Positions 8,977 to 18,717 of a stretch of 56,374 nucleotides of DNA are shown here, in pieces (within the stretch, counting starts at the first letter, position 1; each line of letters opens with the position of its first letter). The notes beneath the pieces were generated by a model, which saw nothing but the letters and a program-made list of their open reading frames with translations, ran no database searches and had not been told where the DNA came from. A program made the translations under genes and the position numbers. This DNA comes from an uncultured Burkholderiales bacterium (GTDB lineage: Bacteria > Pseudomonadota > Gammaproteobacteria > Burkholderiales > Burkholderiaceae). The stretch is from positions 1 to 56,374 of the forward strand of contig CAMLJY010000041.1 of the NCBI GenBank assembly GCA_946480465.1. The letters are read 5' to 3'.

Positions 8977-11900
8977 TCACTCTTCCGTTCGATCCCCATC
9001 CACTGCCTCGCTCGGCACACGCACGAGATCCGCCGCTTCGGACACCCACTGATCCGGATCTTGGCGATAGGTCTCCAGCCGCCGACGCGCTTCGGGCGTC
9101 CAGCCCCCTTTCGCGGCCAGTTCGCACAGTAGTCCTAACCCGACGCGGCGAAGGGCCGGGGACGTATCGCAGCCGAGCGTTCCCTCTTGCGTGGAGAGGC
9201 TCGGCACGCTCCGGCCAGCAGCGTACTGCGCCATCGCAGCGACCGCGTTGGCGACGACGCCCGGGTGCAGCAAGCCCTCCGCCTGCAATCGACGAAGCAC
9301 TTCCAGGCCCGCGTCCGGTGCCAGGACCGTGAGCGCCACCTGGACGGCTTGACCAACGTGCCAGCGTCGGTCGATCAGCGTGTCCACGAGCGGGCCTGCG
9401 GAGGTCGTCAGTTCCGCCGAACCTTCGCGCCGGAGATCGTGGTATGCAGAGACGATGGCCGCGAGTGAATGTGGCCGCTTCACCGCGGCGAAATCAGCTG
9501 CCAACGCCTGGCCTGCGGTGCGACCGTACGTTGCGAGCAGAACCTGCGCGGCCAGTTGAACGAGCGCGGGGTCGACATCGTCAAGCAGCCCGACCAGCGC
9601 GTCGCGCAGGGACGTCTCCCCTCTCGCTGGCGGCATCTGGACGAGGCGCTCGAGGGTTTCCTTTCGAATGAGCGCGTCGGCATGTTGCAGCAACAGGGCC
9701 ATGTGTTGGCCCCAAGCGTGCTGGCCTTCCGACGTCAAGCCGACCTGGGGGATGCGAATCGTGGCACGTGCCAGCGCCTGGGGGCCGTCGAGTGCCGCGG
9801 TGCGAAGGCGCAGCCACGTCTTCGGCCGGTCGAGGAAGTTCCAGTAGGCGCGCAGCAGCGCGATCCGCACATCCGGGTGCAGCGACTCGTCCTCGTTGAA
9901 CAGTGCCAGGAAGTTGTACGCCGCCTCGCTGCGCAGATCGCCGACGAGCCGCACGATTTCCTTGGCCACGGTGACCTTGTTCCGTGGTATCTGGCCGATC
10001 AGCCGGAGTGCTGCTGCAGCCGGCATGGCGACCACCGATTGCCGCAAGGCGTAGATCGCAACGCGGGCGCGCGCGTCGTCGAGCGCGGAAACCAGCGTGG
10101 GTACTCCGCGTCCTCCGTCCGTGCGCCCAAGTGCTTCCAGCGCCTTGTCACGCAGCGCTGCATCCGGGGCGTCCAGGCGCGCGAGCCGGATCACCGGATC
10201 CAAGGGGACCGACGGCATGGCGGCGTATCGCTGGACAACGCCATAGAGTTCCCAGGCGTTTCGCTTCGAGCTGTTCAGTATCGCAAGCAGCGAGTCGCCA
10301 TAGCGCTGCTGCTGAGCCGCGGTCCAACGCTCGAAGCCGCTGTCAAAGATCGGCAGAAAGGCGGCCTGTGCAGAGGAGAAGCGGCCGCTGAAATGGCGTG
10401 CGGTCAAGAACTGAGTCAGAAGGTCGTGCCGGTGCCTGTGCAGGTGCTGCGCCACCGCGTAGACAGTGATCCAGCCGGGCTCTCGCTCGAGCAAAGGCGG
10501 AATGCATTCGCTCACCCGCTTCGCAGGCCCTATGTGCACCAATGCCTCGAGCCCCGATCGTGCTTCGGTGGCACGTCCGTCGCGGGCGAGCGCGAACAGG
10601 AGATCGGTGAAGTACTCGACCGCCCGCGCCCGTCGACCGAACGCCAGGATCAGCCGCACTGCGACGCTCCCCTGGTTGCGCTGGACCCAAGTCTCGAGCA
10701 TCGGCCTCAGCGGGGGCGCAACTCGCTGCATCTCACGATCACTCATGCGCGACTCCCAGTGGGCCACGCCGATCCGGCCGATGCCTCCAAGGCGCTCGAC
10801 CAGGCGCGGCAGCGTTTTCGCGACGAAGTCGGGGTGCGAGATGATAACGCCCATCAGCCACTGCACCGCCGCCGACATGGTCATGGACGAGCAGTCACGC
10901 GCGCGAAGTGCCGCGTCGATCAGCGCAGTGAAGTGGGGCAGATGCCTGTCCAGCCAGCGCGAGACGGGCAGCGCCGCGAGCGCCGTGAACATCGCGAGCC
11001 GCACCGGATCCTGCTCGTTGTCACGCGCCGTACAGAAGTCGAGCACGGCGTCCAAGCTCGCGAATTCGTAGCGGGCGGCGTGGACCACCGCAGCGACAGC
11101 CTGTGCGCGCAGCTCGCCATCCGGCTGCGACAGGTACGGCCGCGCCAGTTGCGACGCCTCAGCAAACGGCAGGCAGCCGAGGTAGGCGACCCGCGTCATC
11201 GGCTCGGTCTCGAGGAGGCGTGCCGAGAATGCACGGCGTGCTTCGGCCTGCCGCGTCTCCTGCGGCAAGGCGCGCACCAGGGGGATGGGCACCGCCCCGC
11301 TGGGCGCTCGCCACCCTTCACCGGCGTGGGCGTAGAGCGCTCCGCGCTGCTCGGGGGTCAGGCGGGGGAACGCGGCCTGCAGGTTCGGCAGCGCATCCGC
11401 AACTTGCAGCGCGCACACGGTCGTGGGATCCAACCTCTTCAGCACATTGACCGCCAAGCCGACACGCGCCGTGCCTGCGTGATCGAGCAGGATCCCCGCC
11501 ACCGCCTGTGGGAAGTGCGCGGCGTAGCGACCCATTGGAAGCATTGCGATTGGCATCCGCTCTGCGGCGGTCTGGAGCAGCGTCAGTCCGGCGTCGCGAT
11601 CCCGGCGCAGCAGGCCATGAAGGGCCGCCACGACTTTCATGCGGAGGACATAGGAGACCGGATCGGCGTCCTTGAATTCGCGAATCAACGCTTCCCGCAC
11701 AACCCCCGGCAGCCGTTGGGCCAGCGTTGCCCATCGCGACGGCGCGAGCGAAGCGAGTTCCTCCGTGCCGAGTCTTGCAGTGATGAAGGCATCACTGGTC
11801 CAGGGCAGAAGATGCAAACCGTCCGCGTGCGACAGCCGGGACTGGACCGCATCGTTGACATGCGCCCGGCCTTGCTTCCAGAGCCGCCAAGCCAGGGTTT

Positions 11901-12243
11901 GACGACAGCGCGGCGCCAGATCTGGCATCCGCTCGAGGAGCACGTCGTCAGGAACTATCCGCGCAGCGAGTCGCGCGGCACGCAGGGCGATGTATTGAGA
12001 CGGATCGCCCAGGAAGGTGGCCACGATGCGTGCATCCCGCGACCCCGATGCTGCCATCAATGCCAGCATTCGCTCGTAGTGGACCTCCGAACCTGACAAC
12101 GTCCGCAGCGCTTGCGACAGTTGAAGGTCATGGACTGATTGCCGCCCGAGCTCGACCATCCGCCGGAATCGCTGATCGTGGCTGAGGGTGCTGACTTGGT
12201 CGACAAGGTCTCTTGCGCTGGGCACGGTCCAGGGGAACTTCAT
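8977..12243 (-). CDS. Large HEAT-like helical repeat protein, function unknown
   Basis: This is a 1088-residue protein built almost wholly of alternating amphipathic helices. Repeats of HEAT/ARM style are clearest at PVRLAMFTALAALP, DAALRDKALEALGR, DDARARVAIYALRQSV, HPDVRIALLRAYWNFL and VDPALVQLAAQVLLATYG. No signal peptide, membrane segment or catalytic motif is seen, so a cytoplasmic scaffold or binding solenoid is likely. The start is placed at the ATG 12243 (MKFPWTVPSARDL); an upstream start at 12297 would add 18 residues of weak character. The coding sequence is lower in GC than its neighbours. A long open frame exists on the opposite strand but is a codon-bias shadow. It stands alone with no operon partner. 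Family not recognised beyond the repeat fold. Confidence 0.75.
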   Translation of the reverse strand: MKFPWTVPSARDLVDQVSTLSHDQRFRRMVELGRQSVHDLQLSQALRTLSGSEVHYERMLALMAASGSRDARIVATFLGDPSQYIALRAARLAARIVPDDVLLERMPDLAPRCRQTLAWRLWKQGRAHVNDAVQSRLSHADGLHLLPWTSDAFITARLGTEELASLAPSRWATLAQRLPGVVREALIREFKDADPVSYVLRMKVVAALHGLLRRDRDAGLTLLQTAAERMPIAMLPMGRYAAHFPQAVAGILLDHAGTARVGLAVNVLKRLDPTTVCALQVADALPNLQAAFPRLTPEQRGALYAHAGEGWRAPSGAVPIPLVRALPQETRQAEARRAFSARLLETEPMTRVAYLGCLPFAEASQLARPYLSQPDGELRAQAVAAVVHAARYEFASLDAVLDFCTARDNEQDPVRLAMFTALAALPVSRWLDRHLPHFTALIDAALRARDCSSMTMSAAVQWLMGVIISHPDFVAKTLPRLVERLGGIGRIGVAHWESRMSDREMQRVAPPLRPMLETWVQRNQGSVAVRLILAFGRRARAVEYFTDLLFALARDGRATEARSGLEALVHIGPAKRVSECIPPLLEREPGWITVYAVAQHLHRHRHDLLTQFLTARHFSGRFSSAQAAFLPIFDSGFERWTAAQQQRYGDSLLAILNSSKRNAWELYGVVQRYAAMPSVPLDPVIRLARLDAPDAALRDKALEALGRTDGGRGVPTLVSALDDARARVAIYALRQSVVAMPAAAALRLIGQIPRNKVTVAKEIVRLVGDLRSEAAYNFLALFNEDESLHPDVRIALLRAYWNFLDRPKTWLRLRTAALDGPQALARATIRIPQVGLTSEGQHAWGQHMALLLQHADALIRKETLERLVQMPPARGETSLRDALVGLLDDVDPALVQLAAQVLLATYGRTAGQALAADFAAVKRPHSLAAIVSAYHDLRREGSAELTTSAGPLVDTLIDRRWHVGQAVQVALTVLAPDAGLEVLRRLQAEGLLHPGVVANAVAAMAQYAAGRSVPSLSTQEGTLGCDTSPALRRVGLGLLCELAAKGGWTPEARRRLETYRQDPDQWVSEAADLVRVPSEAVDGDRTEE

Positions 12244-12669
12244 GGCAATGGAAGGTCGGGCGGGAAAGTGATCGTAGGGTACGGCACCGCCTTGCACGGG
12301 CTCCAGACGCTGGGGGCGCTCTGAACTGCCTGCGCCAGAATGCTCCGCTCAACAGTTCCAGGGTGAACAATTCCCTCCCCCGTGTTTCAGAGGAGGCTCG
12401 TCAGCTTGGGAGCCCACGGCGGCAACGCAGCGGGAGCCGTCAGCCCCAACCCAGACCATCTCACCTTCGGCATTCGCCAAGGCCTCTCATCCGCGGATGA
12501 AATGGCGCGAAGGCCTGCACCTCGCCATCCGCGCAGGGACCGGGGCGGACTTCAGCACGGGGACTGTCCGGCGCCAGCCGGCATTCAGCAGCCTTGAAGC
12601 CGCCTCGAGTCCCCCCGGAAAGCTGAATGCGGGCACGCCGAGCGCCTTGGCGCGGCCGCACCCATTCAC
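12244..12669. other. Intergenic stretch with a 14-bp palindrome
   Basis: These 426 bases lie upstream of the helical repeat gene and downstream of the cysteine hydrolase. The only structure noted is the perfect palindrome TCATCCGCGGATGA at 12487-12500. A 60-codon open frame at 12487-12669 on the minus strand has no ribosome-binding site or recognisable content and is not called. Confidence 0.45.
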
Positions 12670-13209
12670 TCAATCCCCGAAATCCACCGCCGCCGCTGCC
12701 TGCACCACCATCGTCGGGCCGAAGGTCGTCATGTGCCGCAGGGTGCCGTTGTGGTGCGCGGTGATCTGCGCCGCGCTCAGGGTCTCGGTGTCCACGGTGG
12801 AATGGGCGTCGGCGGCCAGCACCACGTGGTAGCCCAGCGGCAGGGCCTGGCGGACGGTGGTGTCGACGCAGAACTCGCTTTGCAGGCCGCACACCACCAG
12901 GCGGTTGACGCCGCGCTCTTGCAGCAGTTGGTGCAGCGGGGTGTCGTGGAAGGCGTTGGGCGTGCGCTTGCGCACGCGCAGGTCGGTGTCGGCCTGGTTC
13001 AGGCGGCCGTCCAGTTGCCAGCCTTCGCTGCCGTGCACCAGCGGGCCGTCGGCCTCTTCGTGCTGCACCAGCACCACGGGGCGCAGGGCCATGCGGGCAC
13101 GCTCGCTCAGGGCGTTGATGCGGGCGATGACGTTGTCGATGTCGAAGGCGGCCCAGCGGCCGGTGCACAGGCCGTGTTGCACGTCGATGATGAGCAAGGC
13201 GGTGGTCAT
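12670..13209 (-). CDS. Isochorismatase-family cysteine hydrolase
   Basis: This is a 179-residue cytoplasmic hydrolase of the isochorismatase/nicotinamidase superfamily. The catalytic triad is intact: Asp9 in LLIIDVQHG, Lys81 in RVRKRTPNAF and the nucleophile Cys114 in CGLQSEFCVDTTVRQA, followed by the usual cis-peptide and helix region. No metal-binding DxHxxxH motif of nicotinamidases is seen, so amide or related C-N hydrolysis of unknown substrate is the safest statement. The start ATG at 13209 gives the family N-terminus. It lies 54 bases downstream of an unknown gene on the same strand, and the two may be co-transcribed. Confidence 0.9.
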   Translation of the reverse strand: MTTALLIIDVQHGLCTGRWAAFDIDNVIARINALSERARMALRPVVLVQHEEADGPLVHGSEGWQLDGRLNQADTDLRVRKRTPNAFHDTPLHQLLQERGVNRLVVCGLQSEFCVDTTVRQALPLGYHVVLAADAHSTVDTETLSAAQITAHHNGTLRHMTTFGPTMVVQAAAAVDFGD

Positions 13210-13263
13210 GCAGGGCTCCTGTAGGGAATGGGTGGCGGGGGCAGGCGGATGCGCGTGGTGCGG

Positions 13264-13911
13264 TCATCGGGCCTTGATCAGGCCTGCTCTGTCCGCCGGG
13301 GCTTCGCAGGCGGCGTGCAGGGCGCGGCGCAGCAGGGCGGCCGAGATGTCGAAGGGCGCTTCGGGCCGCGAGATGGGCAGCGCGAACCAGTGGGGCAGCG
13401 GGTGGTCGCCGGCGAATTCGATGGCCTTGGCATGGCGGGTGTCGTGGAACAGCGGCTGCTGCCTCAGCGCGTGCCAGGTGTCTTCGAATCGCGCCAGCGC
13501 GGCCGCGGGGTCGGGGATGCGCAGGGCGCCGATGCTCTTCCAGGCATTGACGCAGCCGATCTCGGCAAACGCGGGCCGGGCGTCCGGCGCGGGCAGCTGG
13601 AAGCGGCGCTGCATCACGGCCATGAAGCCGCCGGCGCGGGCGGCGTGCAGCGCCTGCAGGCACTGCAGCGCAAAAGGCTCCAGCGCCGTTCGCGGGCCGG
13701 TCAGGCGCAGGCCGAAGAAGGCGGGGCCGAAGAAGGCCTCGAAGGCCAGGTCGGTGGCGTCGGCCAGGTAAGCGGGCAGGTCGGCGGCCAGGTCGGCGGG
13801 GCCCGGGGGCTGGCGTGCATCGATGCGCCAGGCCTTTTCCCACACGCCGGCCTTGGCGAATTGGGCGCTGGTGGGCGGGGCCTGGAATTCCGCGGCGTCG
13901 ATCAGGGTCAT
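13264..13911 (-). CDS. Conserved hypothetical protein
   Basis: This is a 215-residue soluble protein that I do not recognise. It is rich in Ala, Phe and Pro, with segments such as LAFEAFFGPAFFGLRL and HPLPHWFALPISRPEAPFD. No signal peptide, membrane helix or catalytic motif was found. The start at 13911 (MTLIDAAEF) is preferred over 13962 because the added N-terminal residues look non-coding. Codon usage agrees with a real gene: strong GC at third positions and an uninterrupted frame with protein-like composition. It sits immediately upstream of the isochorismatase-like gene on the same strand, hinting at a shared metabolic step. Confidence 0.6.
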   Translation of the reverse strand: MTLIDAAEFQAPPTSAQFAKAGVWEKAWRIDARQPPGPADLAADLPAYLADATDLAFEAFFGPAFFGLRLTGPRTALEPFALQCLQALHAARAGGFMAVMQRRFQLPAPDARPAFAEIGCVNAWKSIGALRIPDPAAALARFEDTWHALRQQPLFHDTRHAKAIEFAGDHPLPHWFALPISRPEAPFDISAALLRRALHAACEAPADRAGLIKAR

Positions 13912-13996
13912 CGGCTCTCCGTGGGACCACGTGGGCGCGCTCGGCTGCTTGCTGCGCTGCATGGAACGTGATCGGGGGAAGGCTGGAGTCTACGAG

Positions 13997-16912
13997 TCAG
14001 CGTCGCGCGCCGCGCAGGACGGCGATGGGCCAGCCGCTCAGGATGTCGTGCAGCGGCAGGTGGTCGGCGCTGGCGTGTTGTGGATGCGCAGGCGGTGCGG
14101 GCCGGCCCGGCGCTGCGGGCGGCGGGGTCGCCAGCACGTTTTCCCAGCGGCCCGCCAGCTCCGGCGGCAGCTGCACGGTGGTGCCGCGCCAATCGTGGTA
14201 TAGCACGGCATCGATGCGGCCTGCGCCCAGCGTCCACGGCAGGCGCGGCACGATGGTGATCGAGGCGTCACCGCCCTGCCCCACGCGGGCGAAGGCGATG
14301 AGGTGGCGTGCCTGCGGGCCGGTGACGTCCAGCGGGCGGTAGTCGCCGTGCGCGTACAGCGCCTGGGCCTCGCGGCGCCATTGCAGCAGGCGCCAGGTGA
14401 TGAACAGCTTGTGCAGGCCGCCGGGCAGCGGCTCGGCGCGCAGGCGCTGGCGCAGCGTAGCGGGGTCGGTCGCCCAGGCCTGGGCCTGTTTCAGGCGTTC
14501 GCGCAGGCGGGCCGGCTCCAGCGGCCGCCGGTTGTCGGGGTCCACCAGCATGAAGCGCCAGTCCTCGCAGCCCTGGTAGAAGTCGGGCACGCCGGGTGCG
14601 GTGAGTTTCAGGGTCACCAGCGCCAGGCTGTTCAGGCAGCCGAAGGGGGCGATCTCGGCGACGAAGCGGCGCACGTCGCTCAGGAAGGGGTTGGGCTCCA
14701 GGCGGGCCAGCAGCAGCTCGGTGCAGCGGGTGAGGCCCTGTTCGTAGTCGTCGTTCTCGTCCAGCCAGCTGCTGTGCTGCTTGGCCTCGCGCACGGCCTT
14801 CAGCATGTACGCGGCCACGCGCTCGCGCAGCGCGGCCAGGGCTTCGTCGCCGGCCAGATCGGTGGGGCAGATGCCGACCAGGGTCTGGTAGAGCAGCAGC
14901 TCGTCGCCGGGCGCCGGCAGGCCGGCCAGCCCGCCGATGCGCCACTGGGTCTGCGCCAGCTCGCGCCAGCGCGAGAGGGTGTCGGCCCAGCGCTGTGGCA
15001 TCTCGGACAGCAGGTCCAGGCGGGTGCGCACGTCCTCGCTGCGCTTGCTGTCGTGGGTGGAGCTGGCAAGCAAAGTGTGCGGCGTGTCGCGCTGGCGCTG
15101 CAGGTTGGCGGCGTGGAAGTCGGCCACGTCCAGGCCGAAGCGGCGCGGGTCGCCGCCGACGTCGTTGAGCGACACCAGGCGGTGGTGGCGGTAGAAGGCG
15201 GTGTCCTCCATGGACTTGGCCATCACCGGCGCGGTGAACTGCTGCAGGCGCTGCACGAAGCCGAGCTTGGCGGTGCGCAGCGCCGCATCGGTCTCGTCAG
15301 GCGCCTGCAGCATCAGCTGGCGCACGAAATCGACATGGCCGGCCAGCGACGGGCGCACCCGGTTGCGCGCGGCGGCGGCGGCCTTCTCGATGCGGGCGCG
15401 GTCCTGCGGGCCCACGCCACGAGGGCTGACGTAGCTGCGATAGACGTCGAATGACGCGGCCAGCGCGACGATGGCGGCGGACAGCCCGGCGCGGGTCAGG
15501 TCGCGGGTGTGGCGGTTGCCCAGCGCGATGTCGTGCGCGCGTTCGGTGAGCAGGCGCAGGTCGGCGGCCAGCGACTGGTTCATCACCGCGCGCTTGGCGG
15601 CGTCCAGCTCGGCCTCGAAATTGAGGGCCGCGGCGGTGAAGGCCTCGACCACCGCGTCCATCGCCGCGGCCTGTTCGGCATCGACGAAGACGCCGTTGGC
15701 CTGGTTCGCGAAGCGGTAGCCGGTCTCGCCGTGCAGCGGCCAGTCGCGGGGCCAGGCTTCGTCCTCGCCGAAGATCTTTTCGGCGACGAGGTAGGTGGCG
15801 GCTTGGGGCCGGCCGGCGGCGGCCTGCAGCTGGGCGCAGCGGCGGGCCAGGCGCTGGAAGTAGGCCTCGGGGTCGGCCATGCCGTCGGGGTGGTCGATGC
15901 GCAGGCCCTGGACCCGGCCTTCGGCCACCCAGGCCAGCACGCGTTGGTGCGCGGCGTCGAAGACGGCGTCGTCCTCCATGCGCAGGCCGGCCAGGCCGTT
16001 GATGTCGAAGAAGCGGCGGTAGTTCAGCTCGTCGCCGGCGGTGCGCCAGTGGGCCAGGCGGTAGGCCTGGCGCTGCAGCAGCGCATCCAGCCGGTCCCAG
16101 CTGGGCGGGTCGCCGGGGTGGCCGTGCAGCTGCCCGGCGCAGGCCTGCAGCCAGGCTGGCGCCCAGGCTTCCTGCCGGTGCAGGCGCGCCAGCTCGGCCT
16201 GCAGCGCGGCGCTGTCGTGCTGGCGGCTGGCGCGGCGCGCTGGGTCGGCCTCGTCACGCCCGGGCAGCAGCGCGAAGCCCTGGGCCAGGGCTTCGATTTG
16301 CGTGCGCGCGCCCTCGTCCGCGGCCTCGGGCAGCGGCACCGCACGCATCAAGCCGGCGTGGTCGCGCGGATCGATGGGAAAGCGGTGGTTGAAGTAGCGC
16401 AGCTCGAAGCGGCCGAGCGCGGGATCGAACCGGGCGCTGATCTCGCCCGCTTCCAGCGCCGCGCCATAGCCCTGGCCCAGCACCGGCAGCAGCAGCTTGC
16501 CGTGCAGTTCGCGCTGCGGCGGGGACCACTCGATGTCGAAGGCCGCGGCGTGGGCGGAGGCGGGGCCGTGCGCCAGCACGTCCAGCCACCAGGGGTTGTC
16601 GGCCTCCAGCACGCCCATGTGGTTGGGCACGATGTCCAGCAGCAGGCCCAGGTGCAGCGCGCGCAGGCGGTCGCAGAAGCGGTCGAAGCCGGCTTCGCCG
16701 CCGATCTCGGGGTTGACGCGGGACGGGTCGATGACGTCGTAGCCATGCGTGCTGCCGGGGCGGGCCTGCAGCAGGGGCGACGAGTAGGCGTGGCTGATGC
16801 CCAGCTCGGCCAGGTGCGGCAGCAGCGCCTCGGCGTCCGCGAAGCCGAAGCCGCCATGCAGCTGCAGGCGGTAGGTGGCGCGCGGGAGGGCGCTGTCGCC
16901 GGTGGCATTCAT
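13997..16912 (-). CDS. treY: Malto-oligosyltrehalose synthase
   Basis: This GH13 enzyme isomerises the reducing-end alpha-1,4 bond of maltodextrin into an alpha-1,1 bond, making maltooligosyl-trehalose for TreZ. The 971 residues start at the ATG 16912, where ATGA overlaps the treZ stop. Family blocks in order are TYRLQLHGGFGFADA, SHAYSSPLLQARPGSTHGYD, LLLDIVPNHMGV, the nucleophile region GLRIDHPDGMADP, LVAEKIFGEDEAWP and the C-terminal VTLKLTAPGVPDFYQG. It is the last gene of the glgC-glgX-treZ-treY run. The open frame extends far upstream through treZ, but that part is out of frame with real coding and is not included. Confidence 0.95.
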   Translation of the reverse strand: MNATGDSALPRATYRLQLHGGFGFADAEALLPHLAELGISHAYSSPLLQARPGSTHGYDVIDPSRVNPEIGGEAGFDRFCDRLRALHLGLLLDIVPNHMGVLEADNPWWLDVLAHGPASAHAAAFDIEWSPPQRELHGKLLLPVLGQGYGAALEAGEISARFDPALGRFELRYFNHRFPIDPRDHAGLMRAVPLPEAADEGARTQIEALAQGFALLPGRDEADPARRASRQHDSAALQAELARLHRQEAWAPAWLQACAGQLHGHPGDPPSWDRLDALLQRQAYRLAHWRTAGDELNYRRFFDINGLAGLRMEDDAVFDAAHQRVLAWVAEGRVQGLRIDHPDGMADPEAYFQRLARRCAQLQAAAGRPQAATYLVAEKIFGEDEAWPRDWPLHGETGYRFANQANGVFVDAEQAAAMDAVVEAFTAAALNFEAELDAAKRAVMNQSLAADLRLLTERAHDIALGNRHTRDLTRAGLSAAIVALAASFDVYRSYVSPRGVGPQDRARIEKAAAAARNRVRPSLAGHVDFVRQLMLQAPDETDAALRTAKLGFVQRLQQFTAPVMAKSMEDTAFYRHHRLVSLNDVGGDPRRFGLDVADFHAANLQRQRDTPHTLLASSTHDSKRSEDVRTRLDLLSEMPQRWADTLSRWRELAQTQWRIGGLAGLPAPGDELLLYQTLVGICPTDLAGDEALAALRERVAAYMLKAVREAKQHSSWLDENDDYEQGLTRCTELLLARLEPNPFLSDVRRFVAEIAPFGCLNSLALVTLKLTAPGVPDFYQGCEDWRFMLVDPDNRRPLEPARLRERLKQAQAWATDPATLRQRLRAEPLPGGLHKLFITWRLLQWRREAQALYAHGDYRPLDVTGPQARHLIAFARVGQGGDASITIVPRLPWTLGAGRIDAVLYHDWRGTTVQLPPELAGRWENVLATPPPAAPGRPAPPAHPQHASADHLPLHDILSGWPIAVLRGARR

Positions 16913-18717
16913 TCCGCCTGCTCCAGCCAGTGCCAGCGGCCGGACCAGGGGCCCAGGTGCGTGCCGTCGGTCTCGCCGATCGCGTGCCACAACCGGGCCT
17001 GCGGCGGCGGTGCGGCCGCGGGCAGGCGGTGTGCCGACAGGTTGGCCTGCATGCGCAGCGTGTGCGAGGGCTGCCCGCCTTCCGGCTCGAAATGCCAGTG
17101 CAGCTGCAGCACCGGCCCGTGGTGCTGCGCCACGTGGCCGGCGGCGGCCAGGCGGTGCAGCAGCGGGCGCAGCGCATCGGCGCGCAGGCGCAGCAGCTCG
17201 GCCAGGCCGGTGCAGGCCGGCGCGGTGGAGAGCCGGCAGCGTTCCACGGTCTCCCAGCTGCAGGGGTCGGGCAGGTGGCCGGCGGCGGCGGCCTCCGCAT
17301 AACGCGGAAAGTGCGCGAACTCCTGCTGCCGGCCACGGCGCACCGCATCGCGCAGCTCGCCTTGCCAGTCGGCGAAATACAGGAAGGGCTGGGTCGCGCC
17401 CTGCTCTTCGCCCATGAACAGCAGCGGGATGGTCGGCGACAGCAGCACGATGGCCTGGGCCAGCTGCAGCGCGGCCGGTTCGGCCAGCGTGGCCAGCCGT
17501 TCGCCGAAGGCGCGGTTGCCGATCTGGTCGTGGTTCTGCAGGAAGTTGACGATGGCGCTCAGCGGCGCGTCGCCCTCGGCCGCGCGGCGCGGCGGCGCCC
17601 CTTCGGCGTTGTGGGGGCCGCCTTCCCGTGCGAAGCCGTGCGCCAGGCTGCGGCCGAGTTGCTCCACCGGGTCCTCGTACTCGGCGTAGTAGCCGTCGCG
17701 CTCGCCGGTCAGCAGCACGTGCAGCGCGTGGTGCACGTCGCCGTTCCACTGGCCGTCGTAGCGGCCGGACTGGGGCGTGGCGGCGAGCCAGCGGTGGTCG
17801 TTGCTGTCGTTCTCCAGCACCAGGTGCACGTGGCGGCCGGTGATGGCCTCGCGCACGCGCTGCGACAGCTCTTCCAGCAGGTGCGGCCGGCTGTCGTCGC
17901 GGATGGCGTGCACCGCATCCAGCCGCAGGCCGTCGAAGCGGTACTCCTGCAGCCAGTACAAGGCGTTGTGGATCACGAAGTCGCGCACCGTGCGGGCCTG
18001 CGCGCCGTCGTAGTTGATGGCCGGGCCCCAGGCCGTGCGGTGGCGGCTGCTGAAGAAGGCGGGCGCGTAGGCGTGCAGGTGGTTGCCGTCCGGGCCGAAG
18101 TGGTTGTAGACCACGTCGCCGAAGACCATCAGGCCCAGGCGGTGCGCGGTCTGAACGAAGCGTTTCAGCGCGCCGGGATCGCCATAACCATGAAAAGGCG
18201 CGTAAGGCAGCACGCCGTCGTAGCCCCAGCCGAAGCGGCCGGGCCAGTCGCCCAGCGGCATCAGCTGCACGGCGGTGATGCCCAGCGCGGCCAGGCGTTC
18301 CAGCTGCGCCGCCGCGCCGTCGAAGCTGCCCTGCGGCGTGAAGGTGCCCAGGTGCAGTTGGTAGAACACCGCGTCCAGCCACGGGCGGCCGTGCCAGTCC
18401 TCGTCCCACTCGAAGGTGCCGGGGTCGATCAGCACCGAGGGGCCGTGCGGCCCCGCGGGGTTCCAGCGCGAGGCGGGGTCGGGCACCACGTGCTGGCCGT
18501 CGATGCGCCACTGGTAGCGCTGGCCGCCGGTCACGTTCTCGCGCTGCACCTCCACCCAGCCGTCGCCGGCCTGGGTGGCGGGCAGCGCGACGGGCTCGCC
18601 CTGGTCCAGGTGCAGCAGCAGCTCGGCGCGACGCGCGGCGGGCGCCCACAGGCGCCAGGTGGCGTGGCCCTGGGCATCCAGCGTGGCGCCGAAGGGCATG
18701 TCATGGCGGCAGCGCAT
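16909..18717 (-). CDS. treZ: Malto-oligosyltrehalose trehalohydrolase
   Basis: This GH13 enzyme releases free trehalose from the TreY product. The 602 residues carry an N-terminal CBM48-like beta-sandwich (about 10-100). The (beta/alpha)8 barrel follows, with WGYDGVLPYAPFHGYG, VVYNHFGPDGNHL, the nucleophile Asp in FDGLRLDAVHAIRD, the acid Glu in LVLENDSNDHRW, and FLQNHDQIGNRAFG. A small C-terminal domain ends in LGPWSGRWHWLEQAE. The ATG at 18717 overlaps the glgX stop (TGATG) and its own stop overlaps the treY start, so the three genes are translationally coupled. Confidence 0.95.
   Translation of the reverse strand: MRCRHDMPFGATLDAQGHATWRLWAPAARRAELLLHLDQGEPVALPATQAGDGWVEVQRENVTGGQRYQWRIDGQHVVPDPASRWNPAGPHGPSVLIDPGTFEWDEDWHGRPWLDAVFYQLHLGTFTPQGSFDGAAAQLERLAALGITAVQLMPLGDWPGRFGWGYDGVLPYAPFHGYGDPGALKRFVQTAHRLGLMVFGDVVYNHFGPDGNHLHAYAPAFFSSRHRTAWGPAINYDGAQARTVRDFVIHNALYWLQEYRFDGLRLDAVHAIRDDSRPHLLEELSQRVREAITGRHVHLVLENDSNDHRWLAATPQSGRYDGQWNGDVHHALHVLLTGERDGYYAEYEDPVEQLGRSLAHGFAREGGPHNAEGAPPRRAAEGDAPLSAIVNFLQNHDQIGNRAFGERLATLAEPAALQLAQAIVLLSPTIPLLFMGEEQGATQPFLYFADWQGELRDAVRRGRQQEFAHFPRYAEAAAAGHLPDPCSWETVERCRLSTAPACTGLAELLRLRADALRPLLHRLAAAGHVAQHHGPVLQLHWHFEPEGGQPSHTLRMQANLSAHRLPAAAPPPQARLWHAIGETDGTHLGPWSGRWHWLEQAE

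Noticed and set aside
9469..12096. 875-codon frame antisense to the helical repeat gene
   Set aside because: Arg/Gln-rich and motif-free, while the minus-strand frame shows regular amphipathic helices.
12487..12669. 60-codon frame upstream of the helical repeat gene
   Set aside because: No ribosome-binding site and no protein-like content.
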